Shown here one piece after another: positions 1 through 8,234 of a stretch of DNA of 64,000 nucleotides (position 1 is its first letter; every line of letters begins with the position of its first letter). The position numbers were made by a program, and so were the translations under genes. The notes beneath the pieces are model-generated. The model was not told the DNA's origin and did no database searches. It worked only from the letters and a program-made list of their open reading frames with translations. The stretch comes from G965218495 sp965218495 (GTDB taxonomy: Bacteria > Bacteroidota > Rhodothermia > Rhodothermales > Bin80), in assembly GCA_965218495.1 (NCBI GenBank), contig OZ244626.1, positions 2,046,001 through 2,110,000 of the forward strand. The letters are read 5' to 3'.

Positions 1-31
1 GCTGCGTTCGGGCCGACGCCCGGTCGTTGTC

Positions 32-682
32 ATGTTTCGGCCGCCCGACAACGGTCGGCGCACGGGGAACGAAGATGTGATAATCAATGCGTCGAGACTG
101 CTCCGAGACGCGACAGCACGCGAACTCGGTATGAAAACAGGCAATGCCCGTGCGGCCTACCAATCGACGCCCGGGCGCAGATCTACCGGGCGGCCTCACC
201 CGGCAGAACATCGCGAAATAACGCACCCGGGCGCGCTCGCAGCCTTGGACGTGATCGAGGAGCACTTCGGGCAATACGACGAAATCTACCTTACGCCGCT
301 ATTGCGTAAGCTTTCGGAAGTGATCGGCGACGCGGAATATGATCCAAAGTCGCTCATCAGCGAGATCGAAGAGGCCGGTGCAGTATGGTTGGAGAAGCGC
401 AAAGGGTTCCCGTATGACTACACCGTCCTGCTAATCGACGCAGACCACCCCAACGTGGCGCCGGTCCGGATGCACGATGACGACTTTGGCGACGACAAAG
501 CCGGACCCGAGTACGATCGGGACACTCAGTACGAGGCGAAGCAGTACGACGGTTCATACGTGGATGAGAAGTCGGAAGACTATGAAGATCCAGACTACCC
601 GCGCGATTACGAAGACGAATATGACGGCACCTTTTCGGCACAAGACCGGGAGGAGCCAAGCCGCGGTGACATCACAAACTGA
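32..682 (+). CDS. Hypothetical protein with acidic Tyr/Asp-rich tail
   Basis: I do not recognise this family. The first ~70 residues are basic and low in predicted structure. Residues ~70-150 look like a compact folded domain of alternating helices and strands. The last ~65 residues are dominated by Asp, Glu and Tyr, a disordered acidic tail. No signal peptide or membrane segment is visible. The start is uncertain: a GTG at 77 behind a GGGGAAC stretch and an ATG at 131 are alternatives, and the weak N-terminal sequence suggests the true start may be downstream of 32. It ends 29 bp before hslU on the same strand, so the two may be co-transcribed. The place usually taken by hslV is occupied by this gene, which is unrelated to HslV. 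Confidence 0.55.
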   Translation: MFRPPDNGRRTGNEDVIINASRLLRDATARELGMKTGNARAAYQSTPGRRSTGRPHPAEHREITHPGALAALDVIEEHFGQYDEIYLTPLLRKLSEVIGDAEYDPKSLISEIEEAGAVWLEKRKGFPYDYTVLLIDADHPNVAPVRMHDDDFGDDKAGPEYDRDTQYEAKQYDGSYVDEKSEDYEDPDYPRDYEDEYDGTFSAQDREEPSRGDITN

Positions 683-711
683 CACAAAAGCACTAACAAT
701 TCCATTTTCTT

Positions 712-2094
712 ATGCGCGATGAGCTGACGCCTCGCCAGATCGTCTCGGAGTTGGATAAGTACATCATTGGGCAGTCGGATGCCAAGCGTACTGTAGCGAT
801 TGCGCTTCGCAATCGGTGGCGTCGTCAGAATGCGCCGCAGGAGATGCGGGACGAAATCATGCCCAGCAACATCGTCCTGATCGGGCCGACCGGGGTCGGT
901 AAGACCGAAATCGCCCGGCGCCTGGCGCGGCTTGCGGATGCACCCTTCATCAAAGTCGAGGCAACTAAGTTCACCGAGATAGGGTACGTAGGACGCGATG
1001 TGGACAGCATGATTCGCGACCTCGCCGACATCGCCGTCAACATGGTTCGCGGAGAGCACGAAGTGCGCGTCCAGAAGCGCGCCCGGGAGCTTGCCAATGA
1101 GCGAATCCTGGACGCCCTGCTGCCACGCTCCTCGACACCCGTTACGGCAGGTGCAGGCTTTGAAGCGACCAAACAGTCGGATGGTGATGAAGCCGGTGAA
1201 CATAAGTCGCAACGCACGCGCGAGCGGATGCGCACCATGTTGCACGCCGGGTACTTTGATGAGCGCGAGATAGAAATCGAAGTCACAGCGGATCAGTCAC
1301 CCATGCTGCAGGTCTTCGGACCCATGGGACTTGAAGAGATGGGCATGAATCTCCAAGAGCTCTTCGGCAGCATGGGGCCGCAGCGCCGCAAGAAGCGGCG
1401 CGTCAGGGTAGCGGATGCGTACGAGGTCCTCACCCCGCAAGAGGCGCAAAAGCTGATCGACATGGACAAGGTGACACGCGAGGCCCTGGAACGTGTCCAG
1501 CAGTCAGGCATCGTCTTTATTGATGAGATCGATAAGGTGGCCAGCCGCACAGGGTCAGGCAAGGCCGGCCCCAACGTGTCGCGCGAAGGCGTTCAACGCG
1601 ACCTCCTGCCCATCGTCGAGGGCTCCAACGTCACGACAAAGTACGGGATGGTGCGCACGGATCACGTCCTTTTTGTGGCTAGCGGCGCCTTCCACGCCGT
1701 TAAACCCAGTGACCTTATACCGGAGCTGCAGGGACGATTCCCGATACGTGTAGAGCTGCAAAGCCTGACCGAAGAAGACTTTGTCAAGATCCTTACCCAG
1801 CCGAAGAACGCGCTGCTGAAGCAGTACCAGGCGCTGCTCCAATCGGACGGGGTTGACATCAGCTTTACTGAAGATGCCGTAAAAGAGATCGCGCGCACGG
1901 CTGCCGAAGTCAACAGCGATGTCGAAAACATCGGAGCCCGCCGACTGCACACCATCATGACGACGCTCTTGGAGGACATCTTGTTTGACGCGGACGGCAC
2001 TGGTTTGGCGAAGATTCGGCTGGATGCCTCGCAGGTTCGCGACAAGCTAGGGGCAATTGTAAAGAACCGGGACCTCAGTCAGTACATCCTGTAG
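712..2094 (+). CDS. hslU: ATP-dependent protease ATPase subunit HslU (ClpY)
   Basis: AAA+ unfoldase that feeds substrates to the HslV peptidase in the cytoplasm. The N-terminus has the family opening ELTPRQIVSELDKYIIGQ. Walker A GPTGVGKT is at residues 58-65, the pore loop GYVGRD at ~91-96, and Walker B FIDEID at ~269-274. The I-domain fills ~110-240, and the sensor-2 region GARRLHT is near 405. The C-terminus LSQYIL keeps the hydrophobic tail that docks into HslV in characterised homologues. Length 460 aa is normal. No hslV lies in the window; it could be just left of it or elsewhere. The stop codon overlaps the GTG of the next gene by one base. Confidence 0.97.
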   Translation: MRDELTPRQIVSELDKYIIGQSDAKRTVAIALRNRWRRQNAPQEMRDEIMPSNIVLIGPTGVGKTEIARRLARLADAPFIKVEATKFTEIGYVGRDVDSMIRDLADIAVNMVRGEHEVRVQKRARELANERILDALLPRSSTPVTAGAGFEATKQSDGDEAGEHKSQRTRERMRTMLHAGYFDEREIEIEVTADQSPMLQVFGPMGLEEMGMNLQELFGSMGPQRRKKRRVRVADAYEVLTPQEAQKLIDMDKVTREALERVQQSGIVFIDEIDKVASRTGSGKAGPNVSREGVQRDLLPIVEGSNVTTKYGMVRTDHVLFVASGAFHAVKPSDLIPELQGRFPIRVELQSLTEEDFVKILTQPKNALLKQYQALLQSDGVDISFTEDAVKEIARTAAEVNSDVENIGARRLHTIMTTLLEDILFDADGTGLAKIRLDASQVRDKLGAIVKNRDLSQYIL

Positions 2095-3011
2095 TGTCGT
2101 TTGCTTCCAGCAGCTTCGCCTGCAATGATCTCGCGGCCCAGGCTCGGTGGCAGACGCTGTGGGAAGTCTCCATGCAGCGCACGGCGTTTTCGTCGTTGGC
2201 TTATGCACAGCACGCCGCCAGGAGCTACGGCCTTCGAACCCGCATGCACCTGGTAAGTCGCGCCGGAACTGACGAGGCTGGCGTGATTGTGCACTGGCGG
2301 CAGCGGGGCATATTTCGAAATGTGGTTGTGCCACCCTTTACGCAGTACTCGGCACTCCTTGTGCGCCGCCGCCCGTCCGAAGCCGTAGTCCACCGCCGCG
2401 AAACCCCGCTGGAAGCCCTGCTGCAAGACCTGGAGCGCATATACCGTCCGGTACGCCTTCTGTCCGCTTTGGCAGACCCCCGACCGGCCCAGTGGCGCCG
2501 TTGGCGCGCGTCTCCGCTCTTTACATACTGCCTGGATCCCGGGGCTGGAATCGGGACCTGGTCAGAAGCCACGCGACGCGCCTTTCGCAAGCATCAGGAG
2601 AGCTACAAAATCAGAGAGTCCGCGGCCGCAGCGGAAGACATCGTCGGGCTGTGCGCCGGCAGCTACAAGCGCCATGGGCGCAAGCTACCTACGCGTCCGG
2701 CGCTCTTGCTGCGCATGATGAGTAGCTTGGGAGACCGCATTCGCTGCTTTGTCGCCTCGCGCCGTGATGCCGTCTCCCCTGAGGCCGGAATGGCGGTACT
2801 GCACGATGGCCGTACCGCACACTATTGGGTGGCAGGCAGCGTGCCCGGCCCGTCCATGACGGTTCTTATCGGGCATGTGCTGCCACTGCTGCAAGCCTCA
2901 GGCATCAGGACATTCGACTTCGTCGGAGCCAACACCCCATCAATTGCAGAATTCAAGCGCCACTTTGGACCAACTCTGACACCATACTATGCCTTGGAAC
3001 TGCATACGTAG
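2094..3011 (+). CDS. FemAB-like GNAT-fold acyltransferase
   Basis: A 305-aa protein with the layout of the BioF2/FemAB-like acetyltransferase group (Acetyltransf_6 type). A W..L.E..... FSSLAYAQ-type N-terminal half is followed by a second GNAT half in which an AVLHDGRTAHYWVAG strand pair precedes the acceptor helix and the closing FDFVGA...IAEFKRHFG segment. In this family that closing segment is the end of the second GNAT fold, as in peptidoglycan-interpeptide or exopolysaccharide-linked acyltransferases. The substrate cannot be told. The GTG start overlaps the hslU stop; an ATG at 2172 would remove the conserved N-terminal segment, so I keep GTG. It lies directly upstream of a GT-C-like membrane protein and a flippase, which favours a role in surface glycan or lipid modification. 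Confidence 0.75.
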   Translation: MSFASSSFACNDLAAQARWQTLWEVSMQRTAFSSLAYAQHAARSYGLRTRMHLVSRAGTDEAGVIVHWRQRGIFRNVVVPPFTQYSALLVRRRPSEAVVHRRETPLEALLQDLERIYRPVRLLSALADPRPAQWRRWRASPLFTYCLDPGAGIGTWSEATRRAFRKHQESYKIRESAAAAEDIVGLCAGSYKRHGRKLPTRPALLLRMMSSLGDRIRCFVASRRDAVSPEAGMAVLHDGRTAHYWVAGSVPGPSMTVLIGHVLPLLQASGIRTFDFVGANTPSIAEFKRHFGPTLTPYYALELHT

Positions 3012-3043
3012 CAGGGCAAGTCAGTAGCGCAATTCCGCCGATC

Positions 3044-4624
3044 ATGGTCACTGGCAATACTCGCGGACCCCTTTTTGGGCCTGATCCGGCCCGCATGCCA
3101 TGGTTCTTGCCGCTGCTCACGCTTTCGGCCTACCTCCTTCTGCGAGGCTATGGCTATGGCAACGGAGACCACGATGACTTCCTGCCGTACCTGCTTCGCC
3201 TGCTGGATCCGGAAACACTGGTCTCCGACTGGTATGTATCCACGCAGATGGAAGCCATTGGGCATCGTTCGGGTTTTGTATGGCTCTTATACCTCCCTGC
3301 AAAACTCCTTGGGCCGTTCGCCACTTTGGCCGTCCTCTATGTCGTATGCTGGTGCTCGGTAGCTGCCGGCATCTATGCACTGAGCTACCATGTGACCTCC
3401 GACCGAATAGTGGCAGCCGGCTCTGTGGTCGCACTGCTGATCTTTACGCGGAAATTCTCTCTAGGAAGCAATGATGTTATCAGCTGGCAGCTGGTGCCCA
3501 GCTTCGCGGGTTGGGCCCTGGCACTTTGGGGGATCGTTCTGCACGTCCGCATGCGCCCCCTCCGGGCGGCCTTGCTCTTTGGAATTGCCGCATGGGTGCA
3601 GTCGCTCGTAGGACTGCATATGGCGTTTGTGTTCGGGCTAATGATGGTCTGGGAGCGCAGGCCGCTGCGCAGCATTTTGGCTTATGGTGGCGTCTTCGCC
3701 GTGGTGTCTCTGATCGCCATAGGCCCGCAAGTCTTGCAGCAATGGAACGCTAGCGGCACTGAGCCTTCCCTGTTTCATATCCTGTTCGAATTCAGAGCTC
3801 CGCACCACTATATCCTCTCGCGTTTTGTCTTCTCTAGCGCGATGGCGTTCCTGGGCCTATTCGTCGTGGCGCTGCTCTGCATCCCTGCACTCAATAAGAA
3901 GCAGCGGATTTTCCCTTTGCGGGTCCTGCTAATCATCGGTGCCCTGTGCGTTGTAGGCTTCTTGGGGACAGACGTTTTTCGAAGCGAGTTCATCGGAAAG
4001 CTTCAACTATTTCGGGCCACGGTCTTTGCCAAGATTGTTCTTGTGATCATGATTTGCACCGCAATTGGGCGCATCCTGCCAGAAGTGGTGCGCCGCTTCC
4101 TGGATCCATTCTTTGATCGCGCCCACTACACATTTGCAGGCACCCTGGCGGTGGCGGCAGCGCTGGCGATCGCGAGCCCCGATGTGCTGGGCTTCGCGCC
4201 GCCAGCGGTGACAAGTGGCAGCCCGGCTAAGGAACGAGTTATGGCGTGGGCGCGCACTGAAACCGCACGCGAAAGCATGTTTGCGGTGCCCCCGTCCTGG
4301 GAAAGCTTTAGAAGTCGAGCGCAACGAAGCATCGTCGTAAGCTTCAAGGCCGTGCCCTTTACCGCGGAGCACAACCTTGAGTGGTATCGGCGGCTCCGCA
4401 CGGTGGCACCTATTGAGGTGTCTGGCACGGAGTCTGCGAAAATTGTCCTGGAGCGCCTGGACGCCGCCTTTTTTGCGCTTCCTGCCGAAGAAGTCCGGCG
4501 GATTGGTCTCCAGTACGGGGTCAATTATGTGGTCCGCCGAGGACCGCTTGACCCAGTACCGCCTGGATTTGAGGAGACGTTCGTCGCAGGAGACTTGGTC
4601 ACGTACCGCGTCACCGACCTGTGA
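3044..4624 (+). CDS. Multispan membrane protein, GT-C glycosyltransferase-like
   Basis: About 526 aa with roughly ten hydrophobic helices in the first ~370 residues and a soluble C-terminal domain of ~130 residues. The first helix is followed by a short acidic loop NGDHDDFLPYLLRLLDP, resembling the Asp-bearing first periplasmic loop of GT-C fold glycosyltransferases that use polyprenyl-phosphate sugars. No family could be named with certainty; a DUF6798-like protein is another possibility. The frame is open further upstream, but ATG 3044 is the first start after the previous gene's stop, and ATG 3095 is an alternative. Its TGA overlaps the ATG of the flippase gene (TGATG), a sign of translational coupling. 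Confidence 0.7.
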   Translation: MVTGNTRGPLFGPDPARMPWFLPLLTLSAYLLLRGYGYGNGDHDDFLPYLLRLLDPETLVSDWYVSTQMEAIGHRSGFVWLLYLPAKLLGPFATLAVLYVVCWCSVAAGIYALSYHVTSDRIVAAGSVVALLIFTRKFSLGSNDVISWQLVPSFAGWALALWGIVLHVRMRPLRAALLFGIAAWVQSLVGLHMAFVFGLMMVWERRPLRSILAYGGVFAVVSLIAIGPQVLQQWNASGTEPSLFHILFEFRAPHHYILSRFVFSSAMAFLGLFVVALLCIPALNKKQRIFPLRVLLIIGALCVVGFLGTDVFRSEFIGKLQLFRATVFAKIVLVIMICTAIGRILPEVVRRFLDPFFDRAHYTFAGTLAVAAALAIASPDVLGFAPPAVTSGSPAKERVMAWARTETARESMFAVPPSWESFRSRAQRSIVVSFKAVPFTAEHNLEWYRRLRTVAPIEVSGTESAKIVLERLDAAFFALPAEEVRRIGLQYGVNYVVRRGPLDPVPPGFEETFVAGDLVTYRVTDL

Positions 4625-6078
4625 TGCGCGCCATTCTGTCCAGAGTCTTTTCAACGCAGGGCCTTCGGGGTCCGGTGGTGACGCTCATGTCGGGATCCTC
4701 CGTCATCCTTGGCATCGCGTTTCTGGCGCAGCCCATCCTGTCGCGCCTGTACACGGAGGAGCAGTTTGGCGTCTACGGGTACTTCGCGTTCCTCATGGCG
4801 ATACTTATCACGTTCACGTCACTTCGCTATGAGGATGCCCTGATGCTGCCGGAAAAGGACCGGGACGCGGGTGTCGTGGTGTGGCTGGGACTTGTGGTCT
4901 TGCTTTTTTTTGCCACGCTGGCTGCCGTGCTCTCGATCTGGCGCACTGAAATCGCAATGATGGCAAGAAAGCCGGCGGTGGCTCCCTACCTTTTGCTCGT
5001 ACCCGTGGCGCTCTTGGCTATGCGGGGCACCAAGCTGGCCGAGCTTTGGCTGACGCGAAAGCGATCGTTTCGGGCCATCAGTGCCAGCCAGGTGGCCAAC
5101 GCGGCAACGATGAATTCTTCCCGGGTTGCGGTGGGTTTCCCGCCGATCAGCGCGGGCACAGAAGGCCTGGTTGGTGGCCACATCGCGGGCAATATTGTGC
5201 CGCTGCTCATCTTGGGCACCATCATTGTGCGACGAAGCGGAAAGTTGTTGCGAAGCGCCTTCAGCTGGCGCGAGATTTGGAGCGCCGCCAAGCGATACCG
5301 GCGATTCCCACTTTTTTCCACCCCGTCGTCGCTTACAGCGTCGCTGGTACTGCGCGCACCCCTCTTCGCTATCCCGCTGTATTTCGAGGCGCGCGAGGAA
5401 GTGATCACCGGACTGTTTTTTTTTGCATTCAGCAACGTCTCAATCCCCCTTTCCTTCTTTTCGCGCGCGGTAGCACAGGTATTCTTTGTTAGTGCTGTAG
5501 AGGCTCATGCAAATCGGCGCCTCCATGTCATAACCGAGGGCGTGCACCGTCGCCTGGTGATGGTGATGCTCTTTCCAGCGCTGGTCATCCTGGTTTGCGG
5601 CCCGGACATCTTTGCGGTAGTGTTTGGCAGTAAGTGGCACGAAGCGGGGATCTATGCGCAGTACCTTGTGCCGTGGCTGTTTATGGGATCTATCTGCTCA
5701 CCGTTGACACGCATCTTTGACATCACTCGGCGGCAGCGCCTTGACTTTACTATGGGTCTTGTATCCTTTGTCATCGTGGCAGCGGCACTGCTGATCGGCG
5801 GCCTTTCGGACAACATTAAGACGTTCCTGCTGTGCTTGTGCCTGGGCGGTTGTCTGGGGCGCTTGGCGCAGCTTTCCGTTCTCTCCAACCTGGCGAACGT
5901 GCGTCCCTCCAAAATCCTTGCCCCGTATGTTCGCTACCTTGTTTATTCTCTTCCGGGTCTCGCGCTCATGATTGGAGCGTTGCAGTTGGGCCAGCCACGG
6001 CTCACGCTTGTGGCCAGTGTCGTTGCAACTGCAGTATATGGCGCTTTACCACTCTGGAAGGAAAAGCTGTTCACGTAG
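4624..6078 (+). CDS. Wzx-type polysaccharide/lipid-linked glycan flippase
   Basis: About 484 aa, almost entirely hydrophobic, with 12-14 predicted membrane helices and the typical opening of the polysaccharide-transport (PST/MOP) branch: a Gly-rich first helix followed by QPILSRLYTEEQFGVYGYF, the hallmark 'R.ys.eefG.y..f' segment after TM1. Homologues flip undecaprenyl-linked O-antigen or exopolysaccharide repeat units across the inner membrane. Either GTG 4621 or ATG 4624 could start it; the ATG overlaps the preceding stop. The gene closes a three-gene run with the FemAB-like and GT-C-like genes. No polymerase or initiating glycosyltransferase is in the window. Confidence 0.88.
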   Translation: MRAILSRVFSTQGLRGPVVTLMSGSSVILGIAFLAQPILSRLYTEEQFGVYGYFAFLMAILITFTSLRYEDALMLPEKDRDAGVVVWLGLVVLLFFATLAAVLSIWRTEIAMMARKPAVAPYLLLVPVALLAMRGTKLAELWLTRKRSFRAISASQVANAATMNSSRVAVGFPPISAGTEGLVGGHIAGNIVPLLILGTIIVRRSGKLLRSAFSWREIWSAAKRYRRFPLFSTPSSLTASLVLRAPLFAIPLYFEAREEVITGLFFFAFSNVSIPLSFFSRAVAQVFFVSAVEAHANRRLHVITEGVHRRLVMVMLFPALVILVCGPDIFAVVFGSKWHEAGIYAQYLVPWLFMGSICSPLTRIFDITRRQRLDFTMGLVSFVIVAAALLIGGLSDNIKTFLLCLCLGGCLGRLAQLSVLSNLANVRPSKILAPYVRYLVYSLPGLALMIGALQLGQPRLTLVASVVATAVYGALPLWKEKLFT

Positions 6079-6508
6079 CAGCGGTTTGAGGGCTCGCTGC
6101 ATAATCCCAACTACGCAGGTGCTTGCCACCGGCAGGACCAATGCGAGATGCCTATTGTCCGCTCCGTAGATACGGGCGGCACACCGATCCTATTCCGCTG
6201 CGAATGCTGCGCTCCGCCCAGGATTCCCATGGCTGCTAATTGGCGGGCAGGTTCCCGGAATAGACCATGGTTTTGTCCACAGCGGTACCAAGTGGTGCTG
6301 CATTGGTGAATCTTGCCACCAGAACCATGACATGTGCAGGCGCAATGAAGTAGGCGCGCCAGTCCGAGCGAGTCTATTGGAGTCCGATGGCAACGTGCTC
6401 CGTGCCGGCGCTACCCCAGACCCTGACCAGCCATGTCATCGCGCTTAGTGTTAACTTTCGCAGGCCACAGAACATTCTCCAAGCTGCCACCTTCAGTGCC
6501 AGGCGCCC
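6079..6508. other. Gene-free stretch between flippase and M20 amidohydrolase
   Basis: 430 bp without a convincing gene. On the minus strand, ~6245-6365, one frame reads as a protein-like stretch (RAYFIAPAHVMVLVARF...), but it has an in-frame stop just upstream and no recognisable family. This may be the decayed end of an old gene. Confidence 0.5.
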
Positions 6509-7750
6509 ATGAATGACACTCCCCCGCTGGAAACTGCATCCGCACAGCAGAATGGGTCCCCCACGCAGCACAGGGTTCAGCTGCATCCAGGTCTTCCAAA
6601 GCTACTGCACAACACGCGTCGCGCACTGCACGCACGCCCGGAGCTCGGATTCCAGGAAGATGCTACAGCACGCTTCCTAAACGCGCTTCTCCAGTCACAT
6701 GGACTGGAGATAAGGGGACCTTTGGCACGTACCGGTTTCTATGTTGACATAGTGGGTGCAATCGCGGGGCCGAAGGTCGGGTATCGCGCTGACATGGACG
6801 GCTTGCCTATTCGTGACGCCAAGAAGGTGCCGTATGCTTCCAAGAACGACGGCGTCGCTCATGCGTGCGGTCATGACGCGCACATGGCCATTGGGGCAGG
6901 GGTCGCCATGACGCTGCAGAGGTTGCGGAAATCTCTGCACGGCACAGTGCGGGTCTTCTTCCAGCCAAACGAAGAAGGCGTGCCAAGCGGGTCCGTCTCG
7001 ATGATACGAGAAGGTATCCTGGACGGCCTGGAGGCGCTGTACTGCATCCACGTAGACCCCACCTTGGACGTTGGCACATACGGGCTCCGTGACGGGACCG
7101 TGACGGCCTCGTCCGATCGGTTTCGCGTGCGCCTGTGCGCACCCGCTACCGGCCACTCCGCCAGACCACACAAGGCCAAAGACACCGTCTGGATCGCGAC
7201 GCTGCTCTTGCAGACTTTTTATCAGCTTGTCGGGCGCGTCACTGATGCACGCAGTGCGGGCGTACTTACCGTCTGCATCTTCAAGGGCGGCACGGCCCAC
7301 AATGTGATCCCTAGCGAAGTGGAGTTTGAAGGGAGCCTGCGCTTTCTGAACGACGACGATCGGGCCTACATGAAGCTGTACATGCGACGCGCGACCGAGC
7401 AGTTCGCCGCGCTGCATGACCTTAACATCAACCTTGATTTTCGCAGCAACTTGTCCAGCGTCGTCAATGACCGTCGCATGGCGAGTCACTTGCGCAACGT
7501 TATCCGCCATCTTTTTTCGGATTCCGCGATACACGAAATCCCAGTGCCAAGCATGGGAGCAGAGGATTTCGCCAACTACCTGGACTACGTTCCGGGGATC
7601 CTTTTGCGCGTGGGCACACGCAGCAACCGGCACACCAGCTACCCGCTGCATGACGCACAATTCGATATGGACGAAGCGGCCTTGGCCCCAACCGTCCAAT
7701 TGATGTGCTCGGCGCTCATTGGCCACCTCCAGCAGCGGATCCTTGAATAG
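6509..7750 (+). CDS. M20D family metallo-amidohydrolase/peptidase
   Basis: A 413-aa member of the hippurate hydrolase/IAA-amino-acid hydrolase branch of peptidase M20, which hydrolyses N-acyl amino acids or small peptides with two divalent metals. Visible signatures are RRALHARPELGFQE near the N-terminus, the metal-binding ACGHDAH motif (~residue 117-123), the PNEEG motif with the catalytic glutamate (~152-156), IHVDP (~178-182), and the late HTSYPLHDAQF motif containing the last metal-binding His. A dimerisation (lid) domain lies between. The substrate cannot be deduced. No signal peptide is seen, so it is likely cytoplasmic. It stands alone, 430 bp after the flippase gene. Confidence 0.92.
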   Translation: MNDTPPLETASAQQNGSPTQHRVQLHPGLPKLLHNTRRALHARPELGFQEDATARFLNALLQSHGLEIRGPLARTGFYVDIVGAIAGPKVGYRADMDGLPIRDAKKVPYASKNDGVAHACGHDAHMAIGAGVAMTLQRLRKSLHGTVRVFFQPNEEGVPSGSVSMIREGILDGLEALYCIHVDPTLDVGTYGLRDGTVTASSDRFRVRLCAPATGHSARPHKAKDTVWIATLLLQTFYQLVGRVTDARSAGVLTVCIFKGGTAHNVIPSEVEFEGSLRFLNDDDRAYMKLYMRRATEQFAALHDLNINLDFRSNLSSVVNDRRMASHLRNVIRHLFSDSAIHEIPVPSMGAEDFANYLDYVPGILLRVGTRSNRHTSYPLHDAQFDMDEAALAPTVQLMCSALIGHLQQRILE

Positions 7751-7771
7751 GCACCTTGGTCCTGACGGGAC

Positions 7772-7779
7772 TATATTCC
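7772..7779 (+). promoter_or_regulatory. Candidate -10 element TATATTCC
   Basis: TATATTCC lies 72 bp upstream of the Fe-S carrier ATG. The same octamer, or its TATATTCG variant, recurs before ftsK, the gntP-type gene and sucD. No TTG is found at the Bacteroidota -33 spacing here. Confidence 0.3.
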
Positions 7780-7850
7780 CTCGGAGGCCACGCATGGAAC
7801 TGGCCCAGCGCGAATTCGTATAGCGTTCCACCAATCTGGTCCCTCTCTGG

Positions 7851-8204
7851 ATGAATGATACCGGTACAACAAGTGGTTCGCCGGTGCAGCTCAGCTCGCG
7901 TGCGCACTCGGAAGTAACCCGTATCTTTGAAGCCCAGGCTATCCCTGAAGGCTACGGCCTCCGCGTCGGGGTCCGTGGGGGAGGCTGCTCCGGCATGAGC
8001 TACATACTTGGATTCGACAAGCTGCGGGAGCATGACATCACGTTTGACGCAAACGGTGTCGTTTTGTATATAGACAAACGACATGGCTTGTACCTGATGG
8101 GCACAACCATCGACTACCATGATGGATTGAATGCCCGCGGGTTCGTGTTTGTCAACCCAAACGCGACGCAGACGTGCGGGTGCGGCTCCAGTTTTGCGGC
8201 GTGA
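7851..8204 (+). CDS. A-type iron-sulfur carrier (HesB/IscA/SufA family)
   Basis: A 117-aa protein that carries Fe or Fe-S clusters to apo-proteins in the cytoplasm. The three cysteines that define the family are present: one in GGGCSG (~residue 45) and two in TCGCGSSF at the C-terminus (~residues 109-111). The LRVGVRGGGCSGMSY segment is a textbook match. The ATG at 7851 follows ~100 bp of untranslated DNA with a candidate -10 element. clpC begins 30 bp downstream. No isc or suf cluster genes are nearby, so the scaffold must be encoded elsewhere. Confidence 0.93.
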   Translation: MNDTGTTSGSPVQLSSRAHSEVTRIFEAQAIPEGYGLRVGVRGGGCSGMSYILGFDKLREHDITFDANGVVLYIDKRHGLYLMGTTIDYHDGLNARGFVFVNPNATQTCGCGSSFAA

Positions 8205-8234
8205 CAGCCCTAGCAGACCTATCCAGAAGAAGTT

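Noticed and set aside
607..1245. 212-codon minus-strand frame opposite hslU
   Set aside because: Shadow of hslU and the acidic-tail gene. No protein features.
4007..4654. 215-codon minus-strand frame opposite the GT-C-like gene
   Set aside because: Shadow frame rich in Arg, with no motif.
6245..6365. Protein-like minus-strand stretch (RAYFIAPAHVMVLVARF)
   Set aside because: Short, interrupted by a stop just upstream and not tied to any known family. Noted only as a possible fossil.
6695..7834. 379-codon minus-strand frame opposite the M20 gene
   Set aside because: Antisense shadow of a well-conserved plus-strand gene. Low-quality sequence with no family match.
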